A DNA stretch of 25,985 nt from Methylococcaceae bacterium. Lineage in GTDB: Bacteria; Pseudomonadota; Gammaproteobacteria; Methylococcales; Methylomonadaceae. The stretch spans positions 1 to 25,985 of the forward strand of contig JAKIVF010000042.1 in assembly GCA_021647145.1 (NCBI GenBank), written 5' to 3'. How positions within the stretch are numbered: position 1 is the first letter of the stretch; every line of letters begins with the position of its first letter. A program made the translations under genes and the position numbers. Positions 14,737 through 22,697 of this stretch are shown here, in pieces. The notes beneath the pieces are model-generated. The model saw only the letters and a program-made list of their open reading frames with translations. It was not told the origin of the DNA and did not search any database.

Positions 14737-16806
14737 ATGGAAACAAACGAATTAGACAACCCTGAACATTACATTAATCGAGAAATTAGTTTAATGGAAT
14801 TTAATGACAGGGTCTTAGCACAAGCAAGAGACAAAGGGATACCTTTGCTTGAGCGGTTAAACTATTTGTGTATCTCAAGCTCAAATCTGGATGAGTTTTT
14901 TGAAGTACGGGTTGCTAGTGTTCTGCAAATGTTAAAAATGGATTCGGGAGCCGTTAGTACTGATGGGTTAACGCCTAATGAGCAATTGGATGCAATTTGT
15001 AAAAAAGCACATGTGTTGGTTGAAGAACAATATCGAGTGCTTAATGAAATGATACTACCAGAATTAGAAGAACACGATATTCGTTTTGTACGTCGTGATA
15101 AGTGGTCATCAACGCAAAAAAAATGGTTGGAAAAGTTTTTTAATGTTGAATTGTTGCCTATTTTAACACCTATGGGGTTGGATTCTGCGCACCCTTTTCC
15201 TCGAATATTAAATAAAAGTTTAAACTTTATTATTGCGATGACAGGAAAAGATGCTTTTGGGCGAAATAGTGGGCGAGCTATTTTACAAGTACCAAGGGCT
15301 TTATCTCGAGTTATACAATTACCTCAAGATGAAACTGATAGCGGATCTTATGATTTTGTATTTCTATCTTCTATTATTCATGCCTTTGTTGAAAAATTAT
15401 TCAATGGAATGACAGTAAAAAGCTGTCATCAATTTCGAGTAACAAGAAATAGTGATTTTTTTGTTGATGAGGACGCGATAGACGACCTTCTTCACGCTGT
15501 TGAGGGTGAGTTGTTAATGCGTAATTATGGAGATGAAGTCCGGATGGAGATTGATGAAAATTGTCCTGAAGAAACGATCTTGTTTTTAAAGGAACGGTTT
15601 AGAATTCATGCTGATAGAGTTTTTCAAGCCAAGGGGCCTGTTAACTTAAGTCGTTTACAATCAATTAACAACTTAATAGACCGACCAGATTTAAAATTCC
15701 CTCCGTTTAATTCTTATATTGCTCCTCAACTAGGTCGCAAAAAGAATATATTTGATGCAATTAAAAAGCAGGATATCTTATTGCACCACCCATATGAATC
15801 ATTCAGACCAGTCGTTGAATTTTTACGTCAAGCGGCTACTGATCCAAATGTACTCGCTATTAAACAAACAGTTTATAGAGCAGGGATAGATTCACCAATC
15901 GTTGCGGCACTTGTCAAGGCAGCAAGAGCAGGTAAGGAAGTTACAGTTGTGATTGAATTACGCGCTCGATTTGATGAAAAGGAAAATATCGGTCTCGCTT
16001 CAAAGTTACAAGAAGCAGCTGTGCATGTTGTTTATGGGGTGGTTGGCTATAAAACACATGCAAAAATGTGTTTGGTTTTGAGGAAAGAAGGGAAAAAATT
16101 ATGCAATTATGTGCATTTAGGGACAGGTAATTATCACCCCAAAACTGCTCGGTTGTATACTGATTATGGACTATTTTCCTGTGATAAAGAATTAGGTGAA
16201 GATGTCAGACGTATTTTTGCGCAATTGACTAGTTTAGGAAAAGTAACGAAATTAAATAAACTATTACAGTCGCCTTTTACTTTACATAAAGGGGTATTAG
16301 ATAAAATTGAAAGAGAAATCCAAAACAAGAAGAATGGTAAGTCTGCAAAAATAATAATCAAAGTAAATGCGATTGTGGAAGAAGAATCGATTCGTGCTTT
16401 ATATAGAGCTTCTCAGGCAGGGGTTAAAGTTAAGTTAATTGTTCGAGGCGTGTGTTGTCTGCGTCCTGGAGTTAAAGGCCTTTCAGATAATATAGAAGTC
16501 CGCTCAATTATTGGACGATTTTTAGAGCATACACGTGTTTATGCATTTTCAAATAATGACGAATGGGAAGTGTACGCATCAAGTGCTGATTTAATGGATA
16601 GAAATATGTTTCGACGGGTCGAGGCTTTTTTTCCGATAGATAGTAAAAAATTACACGATAGGGTTATGAATGACCTCGATTGTTATTTAAAAGATAATAG
16701 CCAAACTTGGTTGTTGCAAAGTGATGGTAGCTATTTACAAGCTAAACCAAAAGAGGGTGAGGAAGTATTTATTGTTCAAAATGAACTATTAAAATCCTTT
16801 CAATAA
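14737..16806 (+). CDS. ppk1: Polyphosphate kinase 1
   Basis: The 689-residue product has the standard length and four-domain layout of PPK1, which reversibly moves the gamma phosphate of ATP onto polyphosphate. The N-terminal domain begins YINREISLMEFNDRVL and contains SSNLDEFFEVRVASVLQ. The catalytic phospholipase-D-like halves contain LAIKQTVYRAG, ELRARFDEKENI and YKTHAKMCLV, whose His441 corresponds in number to the autophosphorylated His of the E. coli enzyme. HLGTGNYHPKTARLYTD follows, and the C-terminal half carries SSADLMDRNMFRRVE. All key residues look intact. No ppx exopolyphosphatase gene is adjacent. The 3' end overlaps the convergent kinase gene by 7 bases, with no terminator between them. 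Confidence 0.95.
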   Translation: METNELDNPEHYINREISLMEFNDRVLAQARDKGIPLLERLNYLCISSSNLDEFFEVRVASVLQMLKMDSGAVSTDGLTPNEQLDAICKKAHVLVEEQYRVLNEMILPELEEHDIRFVRRDKWSSTQKKWLEKFFNVELLPILTPMGLDSAHPFPRILNKSLNFIIAMTGKDAFGRNSGRAILQVPRALSRVIQLPQDETDSGSYDFVFLSSIIHAFVEKLFNGMTVKSCHQFRVTRNSDFFVDEDAIDDLLHAVEGELLMRNYGDEVRMEIDENCPEETILFLKERFRIHADRVFQAKGPVNLSRLQSINNLIDRPDLKFPPFNSYIAPQLGRKKNIFDAIKKQDILLHHPYESFRPVVEFLRQAATDPNVLAIKQTVYRAGIDSPIVAALVKAARAGKEVTVVIELRARFDEKENIGLASKLQEAAVHVVYGVVGYKTHAKMCLVLRKEGKKLCNYVHLGTGNYHPKTARLYTDYGLFSCDKELGEDVRRIFAQLTSLGKVTKLNKLLQSPFTLHKGVLDKIEREIQNKKNGKSAKIIIKVNAIVEEESIRALYRASQAGVKVKLIVRGVCCLRPGVKGLSDNIEVRSIIGRFLEHTRVYAFSNNDEWEVYASSADLMDRNMFRRVEAFFPIDSKKLHDRVMNDLDCYLKDNSQTWLLQSDGSYLQAKPKEGEEVFIVQNELLKSFQ

Positions 16807-18575
16807 GTTTTTTCTTCACTACTAGGAAGAAATAGCTTAAATAATGCACCTCCTTCAGGGTTATGCTCTGCCCATATTTTACCTCCATGAGCAGAAACAA
16901 TTTCTTGGCAAATAGATAAGCCTAATCCTGTGCCGCCTGAGCCATTTTTAGTTTTACTACTTTGAATAAATTTATCGAAAATTGTTGAAAGCTCATTGCT
17001 TGGAATACCAAGGCCTTGATCAGATATTGAAACTAAAGCACCTTGTGTTTTTTTTGTATCTGAGCTGCGCTTTCCTAGAATAATACTGGTTTTTTCAATT
17101 TTTATTTCAATTATTTTATTTTGAATAGAAAATTTAATTGCATTAGTGATTAAATTACTTAACACTTGGAGTATTTTATTTTTATCACATACTATAAATA
17201 CAGGGTCAATAGGTTGATTTACGATAAAGTCAATCCCCTTTTCTTTGATTGAGGCTGAGCATTCATTGTGTATCTGTTGAGCTAATAACGTTAAATCATT
17301 TTCTTCATAATTAAAGTCTTCTTTTCCTGCCTCCAATTTAGATAAGTCAAGAAGGTCGTTTAGTAGTGAAAGTAAACGTTGGCTGCTAGTCTCAATATTT
17401 GTGAGAAATTTTTGTAATTTAACCGTTTTTTTCTCATCTAATGACGAGCCTTTGAATTGTTTTAAACATAAAGAGGTAAAACTAATAATGCCGTGCATGG
17501 GTGTTCTCAGTTCATGAGACATATTGGCTAAGAATTCACTTTTGGAATTGTTTGCTTGTTCGGCCATCTCTTTAGCATATTTTATATCGCTAGTTTGCTC
17601 ATCAACTAATTCCTGTAAATTATTTTGATTCTGTTGTAGCTGTACTTCAAAGTTTTTTCTATCCGTGATATCAAAAAGAATACTTAAATATTGGTAAGGA
17701 ACTTTATCCTCATCCAGGAAAGGTGTCGTATTTTCTGAAAACCAGACTGTTTCATTTTGTATATTTAAGAAACTAGTCTCGCCAATCCAAGGAATTCCTT
17801 GAGCTAAAAACTCACGCCTTTGCTTAAGTTGAAGTTCATTATTGGGCGGTGCTGAAAATTTTGTATGAATATCTGATTGTCCCAGAAATGCATTCCTGTT
17901 TCTTCCTAAAAGCTGACAAAACTTATCATTGACTTCAATCACACGAAAGTCTTTGTCTCGCATTATGATGCTAGCGGAAGAATCTAATGCAAGCTTATGA
18001 TCTTCAAGTTCTTTTTCAAGTTTTTTATCAAGTGTGATGTCTCTAAAAAAGCAAACAATTACTTCATTTTCAATTTCTTCTTTTACAATATTATCTTCTT
18101 CGATATCTTCAGCAAAGGGATCTATTTCGTCTGTATTATCAAATAAAATGGTCTCCTCTTCACTTGCTTGTCCAGTAGAGATGTGAAGTAAAATATCAAA
18201 TCCCATTCTATGCTTCCCTAACAATGGAATTTCTTCTGATGCACGAGATGAAATGAAATACTTGATATAAGCACCTACATTATCTTCAACCCAATCAGGG
18301 CAGGGGATAAGGTCAGGTATTTTCCGCTTGACTATTTCTCCCTCGCTGTATCCAAAAATTTGCTGCGCAGCAAGATTAAAGGTATTAACCGTACCATCAG
18401 GTTCAAACGAAATAATTCCATCTGATGCATTGTGTAATAAGGAATGTAGCTTTGTTTGCTCACTAATAAGATCAAAACCGGCTCTTGAAAGTTGATCGTT
18501 TTGAGTCTTTAATGATTTGAGCTCTTGAATTATTTGAGAAGTTTCTTCTGATTCATTATTAAGCATAGTATTCAT
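16800..18575 (-). CDS. Soluble PAS-PAS sensor histidine kinase
   Basis: The 591-residue protein has no membrane segment. After a short coiled start come a PAS domain (about 42-180, DGIISFEPDGTVNTFNLAAQ) and a second PAS domain (about 195-310, IMRDKDFRVIEVNDKF). A coiled linker, HisKA with His354 in ANMSHELRTPMHG, and HATPase_c with SDQGLGIP and GTGLGLSICQ complete it. The first PAS carries an unusual acidic insertion at about 138-172, with over a dozen Asp/Glu. No haem- or flavin-binding signature is obvious, so the cytoplasmic signal is unknown. The gene starts 11 bases after the receiver-HATPase gene on the same strand; the two probably form an operon and a signalling pair. There is no C-terminal receiver. 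Confidence 0.9.
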   Translation of the reverse strand: MNTMLNNESEETSQIIQELKSLKTQNDQLSRAGFDLISEQTKLHSLLHNASDGIISFEPDGTVNTFNLAAQQIFGYSEGEIVKRKIPDLIPCPDWVEDNVGAYIKYFISSRASEEIPLLGKHRMGFDILLHISTGQASEEETILFDNTDEIDPFAEDIEEDNIVKEEIENEVIVCFFRDITLDKKLEKELEDHKLALDSSASIIMRDKDFRVIEVNDKFCQLLGRNRNAFLGQSDIHTKFSAPPNNELQLKQRREFLAQGIPWIGETSFLNIQNETVWFSENTTPFLDEDKVPYQYLSILFDITDRKNFEVQLQQNQNNLQELVDEQTSDIKYAKEMAEQANNSKSEFLANMSHELRTPMHGIISFTSLCLKQFKGSSLDEKKTVKLQKFLTNIETSSQRLLSLLNDLLDLSKLEAGKEDFNYEENDLTLLAQQIHNECSASIKEKGIDFIVNQPIDPVFIVCDKNKILQVLSNLITNAIKFSIQNKIIEIKIEKTSIILGKRSSDTKKTQGALVSISDQGLGIPSNELSTIFDKFIQSSKTKNGSGGTGLGLSICQEIVSAHGGKIWAEHNPEGGALFKLFLPSSEEKTY

Positions 18576-18586
18576 TAGGCTTATGA

Positions 18587-19486
18587 TCAGTCTATATTAA
18601 GGTAGGCAGTCACTTCATTACCTTTTCCTTTATATTTTAGTGAGGAAAAGCTCAATTTATTTGCCACGGCAATTCCTCTACCATGGTTGTCCATGCCGCG
18701 AGCAGGATCAAACTCCATATAGGATTTCCAATCAAAACCTTCACCTTGGTCAATAACAGAAATCTCAATACGGTCAGTGAGTTGTTGATAATTTAGTAAG
18801 GCTGTTTTATTGGAGTGTTCGTTTGATTGTAGACGGTTATTAATTTCTTCTACCCATGTGCCATTGTTATTTAGTTCAGATTTTTCATTATATGAAATAC
18901 CAAGATTGCCATGTTCTACAGCATTAATCATCAATTCCGTTAGCCCCATAACAATTTTGCTAGGTTCTGGACATGCGTTTGAAACTAAAGATGCAATTGA
19001 ACGTGCTTCTTCCAATGTTTTAAATTGAAAAGTGGCAGATTTAAGTAAACCCATTGTATGTTTTGATAGGTCAAGGTTTGCTTGAATCTCTTTTAATCGC
19101 AAACGATCATTAATCGCTGTTTTGACAATAGACAAAAGCACTTCTTCTTCAAAAGGCTTGGTTAGATAGTAATAAGCACCCGCATTCATGCCTTCTTCAA
19201 TATCAGCAAGGCTTGCTTTTGCTGTCTGGAAAATCACTGAACAATATTTAAGGACAGGGTGTTGTTTTATTTTTTCTAAAACCTCCATGCCCGTCATATT
19301 AGGCATCATCCTATCAAGCAAGATAACATCAAATGTATCTGGGGATTGTTCTAACATTTCCCAGGCAATTTGCCCATCTTCAGCGGTGCTTATTTTATAG
19401 TCAGATTCACTCAGGTATTCCGAAATAATCTCTAAATTAAATTCTTCGTCATCAACAATTAGAAGGTGTGCTTGTGTAGTAGTCAT
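18587..19486 (-). CDS. Response regulator with RsbW-like HATPase output domain
   Basis: The 299-residue protein has a CheY-like receiver (about 6-125) with Asp12/Asp13, phosphoacceptor Asp58 in DVILLDRMMPN and Lys110 in YLTKPFEEEV. A linker follows, then a C-terminal ATP-binding domain of the anti-sigma/SpoIIAB-RsbW type (about 150-299): GLTELMINAVEHGNLG forms the N-box, ISVIDQGEGFDW the G1 box and GRGIAVANKLS the G2 box. There is no HisKA domain, so it is not a histidine kinase. By family knowledge, such proteins phosphorylate or sequester anti-sigma antagonists. Here phosphorylation of the receiver by the downstream PAS kinase would control a partner switch. No STAS-domain antagonist or PP2C phosphatase is encoded in the window. 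Confidence 0.88.
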   Translation of the reverse strand: MTTTQAHLLIVDDEEFNLEIISEYLSESDYKISTAEDGQIAWEMLEQSPDTFDVILLDRMMPNMTGMEVLEKIKQHPVLKYCSVIFQTAKASLADIEEGMNAGAYYYLTKPFEEEVLLSIVKTAINDRLRLKEIQANLDLSKHTMGLLKSATFQFKTLEEARSIASLVSNACPEPSKIVMGLTELMINAVEHGNLGISYNEKSELNNNGTWVEEINNRLQSNEHSNKTALLNYQQLTDRIEISVIDQGEGFDWKSYMEFDPARGMDNHGRGIAVANKLSFSSLKYKGKGNEVTAYLNID

Positions 19487-19994
19487 GATTTATACAAGTT
19501 CAGTAGCTTATATGAATGAATCCTTAATAAGTATAGATTGTATTTGTGAAAAAACTAGTATAGCAACCAATATGTTTAACTAATCATCTGGTGAGGTGAG
19601 ATTTTTCAGTGCAAGGATAACTAGTACAGACATAGTTGGCTACGTCAAGATTTCTGATTACTGTGGGTACAATTAAAAATGAAGTAAAGCTGAAGTATTT
19701 ATCATTTATTCTTGTACCGCAATATTAAAAATCAACTTGCTAACTCTCGCGTAGGTTAAACTAATAGGTTTATCGTTATCCTAACATTTTTAGCATACTG
19801 TTTGTTGGGTTGCCAAAGAGACGGCAGTCCACGCCAAAAATACCTATGTTTATTTTACCTTTAATCACACAACTAGATGTAAGTTATTGGATTTAATATG
19901 ATATAGTGAGTTTTTATAGACATGGGTTATTGTGGGGAATTAATTATTTAACTCAGAATAAATACGTTTTTTAATTGATTTAGGTTTATAGGCT
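19487..19994. other. Intergenic region, no gene recognised
   Basis: This 508-base gap carries no convincing ORF on either strand. It separates the receiver-HATPase gene (leftward) from the small plus-strand membrane gene and so should contain promoters for both. A segment at 19801-19840 (ggttgccaaagagacggcag) is richer in G and C than its surroundings, but I cannot tie it to an element. No tRNA, repeat array or terminator was seen. Confidence 0.4.
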
Positions 19995-20195
19995 ATGGAC
20001 ATTTTTGATTCAATCAATTTATATTTAATGACTCATCCAATAATAATTGACCAACTTGAGTTTGTATTTAGGATTAAATACTGGGGTTTATTAGGACTAG
20101 CTTTGTACTTTGTACTACTGCCTTATAGAGAACAAAAAAAAGAAATCAAAAAACAGAGACAGTTGTCTAAAACAAGAGGGAATTTTCTTGCCTAA
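19995..20195 (+). CDS. Small single-helix membrane protein (66 aa)
   Basis: The predicted protein has one strong membrane helix (YWGLLGLALYFVLLPYR, about residues 32-48), preceded by an amphipathic start and followed by a Lys/Gln-rich cytoplasmic tail (EQKKEIKKQRQLSK). The positive-inside rule puts the C-terminus in the cytoplasm. ATG 19995 has only a weak upstream AGG. The stop comes 4 bases before the end of the convergent phospholipase-like gene. I do not recognise a family; the regular pattern of helix plus basic tail argues for a real gene. Confidence 0.5.
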   Translation: MDIFDSINLYLMTHPIIIDQLEFVFRIKYWGLLGLALYFVLLPYREQKKEIKKQRQLSKTRGNFLA

Positions 20196-20199
20196 ATAA

Positions 20200-20709
20200 C
20201 TATTCTCGTTTAGGTAGAAATAGCTGTAGCTTTTTTTCAATTAATAACTTAACCGGATGTTTAAAATCATAGGTATTTGGGTTGCTTGTAGTGTAGTAAT
20301 TCTTTAGTTTTTCTTCAACTTTCTTTTTTTCAAATAGATTTAAAGATTTAAAACCACGTCCGTAGCGCCAGCCATAACCCCAGCGATACCAGGTAGGAAA
20401 AATCGGCAAACCACCTATAATTACTCCGAAATACATGGTATTAGCAAGTAGAAAATTATTAGTTTTGTTTAAAACACACGCTCTTAAGTCCTTATCCGCT
20501 TGCTTTTTTAATTTGAGATTACCCCCTTGCCAATAAGCAATGTCATGAGTTATGCAGCAATCACACCATAGGTTTTTCTGGGTAAAAGTACCGTTTGGAA
20601 ACTGTGAACAACCATCACTGATAAAATCATCTATTTCTCCAGCTGTTACATTTTGTGCTGACAAAAAAAATACAGTGATAAATATTGGTAGCCTATGGTG
20701 TGATGACAT
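20200..20709 (-). CDS. Secreted phospholipase-A2-fold protein
   Basis: The 169-residue product starts with a Sec signal peptide (hydrophobic LPIFITVFFLSAQNVTA, probable cleavage near residue 23). A domain with the phospholipase A2 signature follows: Cys51-Cys52-x-x-His55-Asp56-x-x-Tyr59 in CDCCITHDIAYWQGG, where His/Asp form the catalytic dyad of the fold. Cys34 (SDGCSQFP) could pair in a disulfide. TWYRWGYGWRYGRGF is a conserved aromatic stretch in bacterial relatives I recall, whose activity is mostly undetermined. The usual N-terminal calcium loop is not obvious. It may be a periplasmic or secreted lipase, or may only share the fold. It begins 1 base after the stop of an upstream membrane gene, so it is probably co-transcribed with it. 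Confidence 0.75.
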   Translation of the reverse strand: MSSHHRLPIFITVFFLSAQNVTAGEIDDFISDGCSQFPNGTFTQKNLWCDCCITHDIAYWQGGNLKLKKQADKDLRACVLNKTNNFLLANTMYFGVIIGGLPIFPTWYRWGYGWRYGRGFKSLNLFEKKKVEEKLKNYYTTSNPNTYDFKHPVKLLIEKKLQLFLPKRE

Positions 20710-20710
20710 T

Positions 20711-21145
20711 TTAATTCCAGCCTTTTAATTCATTGAAATAATAACGAGACTTTGCCATAATTTGTTTTTCTTTATTTTCGATATACGAAGCTAATAAAAT
20801 AACAAATAAACCTAATACAATTGAACATATCCACGGAGCACTTGAATAAAAGTTGATCGCATATTCCCAATAAAAGAAAGTACCACCGAGAACACAAAGA
20901 TTGCAACAAATAAAAGGGATTTTTTCGCGATATTTAATGCCTGCTACGGTTAAAAAAATACCTGCTGCAATAACAAAAATAAGTGCCATTGTTTCTTGGT
21001 CTACCATTGTAAAATAGCTTACTATCATTACCAATGCGGTACTGGTAAAACGATAAAGGCAAGCGTGAAAATTAATTTTAACCGATAAGGCATTTAAAAT
21101 AATGGTAATCAGTAATAAGCTGATAAAAGAGTTGTTTTGTGTCAC
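20711..21145 (-). CDS. Multi-pass membrane protein, unknown function
   Basis: This 144-residue protein has about four or five hydrophobic helices (SFISLLLITIILNAL; ALVMIVSYFTMV; MALIFVIAAGIFLTVAGI; PWICSIVLGLFVILLASYI) and a short basic C-terminal tail. Cys residues lie in FICCNLCVLGG. The start is GTG 21145, overlapping the stop of the upstream 62-residue frame (GTGA). That short frame is also membrane-bound, so the two could be one gene split by a frameshift. The next gene downstream is the phospholipase-like protein. I recognise no family. Confidence 0.6.
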   Translation of the reverse strand: MTQNNSFISLLLITIILNALSVKINFHACLYRFTSTALVMIVSYFTMVDQETMALIFVIAAGIFLTVAGIKYREKIPFICCNLCVLGGTFFYWEYAINFYSSAPWICSIVLGLFVILLASYIENKEKQIMAKSRYYFNELKGWN

Positions 21146-21330
21146 CTCAATTTATTTAATAAAGAAACAAGTGTTGCATCACGAACGGGTAATATCAGCA
21201 ACGCATTGCTTATATCAGAAGTCCATAGTAATGTTTTAATATTTTTGCGTGCCAAAATAGAATAGCTGGCATAGCTGACTAAAAATAACAAGAAGCCCGT
21301 AGTAACATAATTTGTAAGACTAACTCCCAT
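21142..21330 (-). CDS. Small membrane protein (62 aa) or N-terminal part of the next gene
   Basis: The frame from ATG 21330 gives one membrane helix (TGFLLFLVSYASYSIL) and a soluble end (SDISNALLILPVRDATLVSLL). It stops with TGA 21142-21144, overlapping the GTG of the next gene. It may be a separate coupled gene or the front half of a membrane protein broken by a frameshift. Its start is only 14 bases from the divergent lipoprotein start, so the promoters must overlap the opposing genes. Confidence 0.5.
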   Translation of the reverse strand: MGVSLTNYVTTGFLLFLVSYASYSILARKNIKTLLWTSDISNALLILPVRDATLVSLLNKLR

Positions 21331-21344
21331 TGTTTATATCACAT

Positions 21345-22199
21345 ATGCATTTATTATTCTTTAGAACCCTAGTAATATTAGGCGTATTAGTTCCCCTGAT
21401 TTCTGGATGCCAATATTTTAAATCAACTGTGTTCAATAATCTAGACAGCCTAGTGTTGATACAAATAGACGAATACTTTGATCTTACAGATATGCAAACT
21501 GAATTTCTTAGGCCAAAAGTGGTATCCCACCTTAGGTGGGTACAACAAAAAATAATTCCTCAATTGATCACCGAATTAGAACGACTGAAAAACCAGCAAG
21601 AACCTATCAGAAATCAACAATTCCTTATTCTTCAAAAAAAAACCTGGAAAATGTGGAATAGCATTATCGATCGTATCGCTGATGATGGAGCTTGGCTATT
21701 CATCAACTTATCTCCACAACAACTTAAACATTTACAGGAACAACTTAGAAATAAGCATCAAGAATATTATGAACCGGCTTTTAGTTCAAAGACTGAGTTT
21801 CCTGCTAAGTTTAAAAAATTTCAAGAAACCACGCTCAAGGGTTTTGAAACGTTGGTTGGTGAATTTAGTGAGCAACAAAGAGCTAAGTTTTCCCAGGTTA
21901 CACAGGAAAGTCAGGAAAGCCTAGGAAAGGATTCTGAAATCATCACCCAGAATAGAGTTCAATTTTTTCAAAAAGTTTCTGCTCTAAGACAACAAAAAGA
22001 GTTGGCTATTTTTTTTCGCCAATGGGTACTTAATCCGAATGTAGGGTATCAAAAATTTCGCCTTAAGCGTAAGCAAAGAACGCTTCAAATTCTTTCAATT
22101 TTAGAAGCTGATTTAACAGTAAAACAAAAAGAATTTAGACAAGCAAAGCTAGATGATTATATTACTGATCTAAAGGTGATAAGGGAAGTTATATTCTAG
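21345..22199 (+). CDS. DUF6279-type lipoprotein
   Basis: I chose ATG 21345 rather than TTG 21330 because it gives a clean lipoprotein signal: MHLLFFRTLVILGVLVPLI followed by lipobox ISGC, with the Cys at about residue 22. The mature protein starts QYFKSTVFNNLDSLVLIQIDEYFDLT. This matches the pattern of DUF6279 proteins I recall, in which a Y-N-x-L-D start precedes a D-L-T motif. The rest is almost entirely helical with many Gln, Lys and Glu, and should form a helical bundle in the periplasm. Function is unknown in the family as far as I know. No Shine-Dalgarno sequence is evident. The gene is monocistronic and divergent from the membrane-protein/phospholipase-like operon. Confidence 0.8.
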   Translation: MHLLFFRTLVILGVLVPLISGCQYFKSTVFNNLDSLVLIQIDEYFDLTDMQTEFLRPKVVSHLRWVQQKIIPQLITELERLKNQQEPIRNQQFLILQKKTWKMWNSIIDRIADDGAWLFINLSPQQLKHLQEQLRNKHQEYYEPAFSSKTEFPAKFKKFQETTLKGFETLVGEFSEQQRAKFSQVTQESQESLGKDSEIITQNRVQFFQKVSALRQQKELAIFFRQWVLNPNVGYQKFRLKRKQRTLQILSILEADLTVKQKEFRQAKLDDYITDLKVIREVIF

Positions 22200-22375
22200 C
22201 TTAGCCTTAGCCTTAGGACTTCGAATGAGTCACTTTTCGCGTATTTTTGAATTCTTTGTTGGTAGTGTTTAAGATTGTAAGTAATGAACAGGGCGAGGTC
22301 ATACCTTGATGTTATTTATTTACAAAACTTTACGTTTCTCTACACACCTTTACATAGAATTCTATAAAATTTATT

Positions 22376-22416
22376 TTGACAGAACGAAAAACTGTCAGTT
22401 TTAATTTATCTATAAT
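22376..22416 (+). promoter_or_regulatory. Possible operator and -10 box upstream of the 42-aa gene
   Basis: TGACAG (22377-22382) and CTGTCA (22392-22397) form a 6-bp inverted repeat with a 9-base spacer. A perfect TATAAT lies at 22411-22416, 66 bases before the ATG at 22483. The TTGACA at 22376-22381 is too far (29 bases) to be its -35 box, so the repeat is better read as a protein-binding site just upstream of, or at, the -35 region. Confidence 0.4.
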
Positions 22417-22482
22417 CTTTAATAAATAGTCCGGATGTTAGATAAATGGTATATTTTTTCACAATAAAAAAGGTAGGTACTC

Positions 22483-22611
22483 ATGGGCGGAATTTTAGAA
22501 ATAGTAGCAATGTTAAAAGAGCCAACTGGTATGGCAATTGCCGTTGTAGTAATTGGTGCCGGTTATTTTTTCGTAAAATGGGTTTTCGCTGAAAATCCAG
22601 ATGACGTTTAA
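22483..22611 (+). CDS. 42-residue membrane peptide
   Basis: ATG 22483 is preceded by AGGTAGG at a suitable distance and the frame ends with TAA 22609-22611. The product has a short amphipathic start (MGGILEIVAMLKEP), one membrane helix (GMAIAVVVIGAGYFFVKWVF) and an acidic end (AENPDDV). A candidate -10 box upstream and a strong intrinsic terminator 25 bases downstream make it a complete single-gene transcription unit. This is better support than most peptides of its size have. It is convergent with cpxA. Small single-helix proteins often modulate a larger membrane complex, but no target can be named. Confidence 0.75.
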   Translation: MGGILEIVAMLKEPTGMAIAVVVIGAGYFFVKWVFAENPDDV

Positions 22612-22635
22612 GCAGTAATTTTACTGCTCTATATT

Positions 22636-22669
22636 AAAGCTACACTAGGTTTTCTAGTGTGGCTTTTTT
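22636..22669 (+). terminator. Rho-independent terminator
   Basis: AGCTACACTAG (22638-22648) pairs with CTAGTGTGGCT (22654-22664) around a 5-base loop, with one G-T wobble. Two more A-T pairs extend the stem, and a T-run follows (to about 22669). It ends the 42-residue peptide transcript, and its A-rich left side could also end the convergent cpxRA transcript. Confidence 0.85.
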
Positions 22670-22697
22670 CGTTTATAGTCAACATTAAAACTTTTAC

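Noticed and set aside
22199..22217. Short ttagcc tandem repeat after the DUF6279 gene
   Set aside because: Only about two and a half units are present; this can arise by chance and gives no array.
22329..22353. Pair of TTTAC motifs as a CpxR binding box upstream of the 42-residue peptide
   Set aside because: The motifs are GTAAA on the other strand but are 20 bases apart start to start, rather than the usual closer spacing, and such pentamers are frequent in AT-rich DNA.
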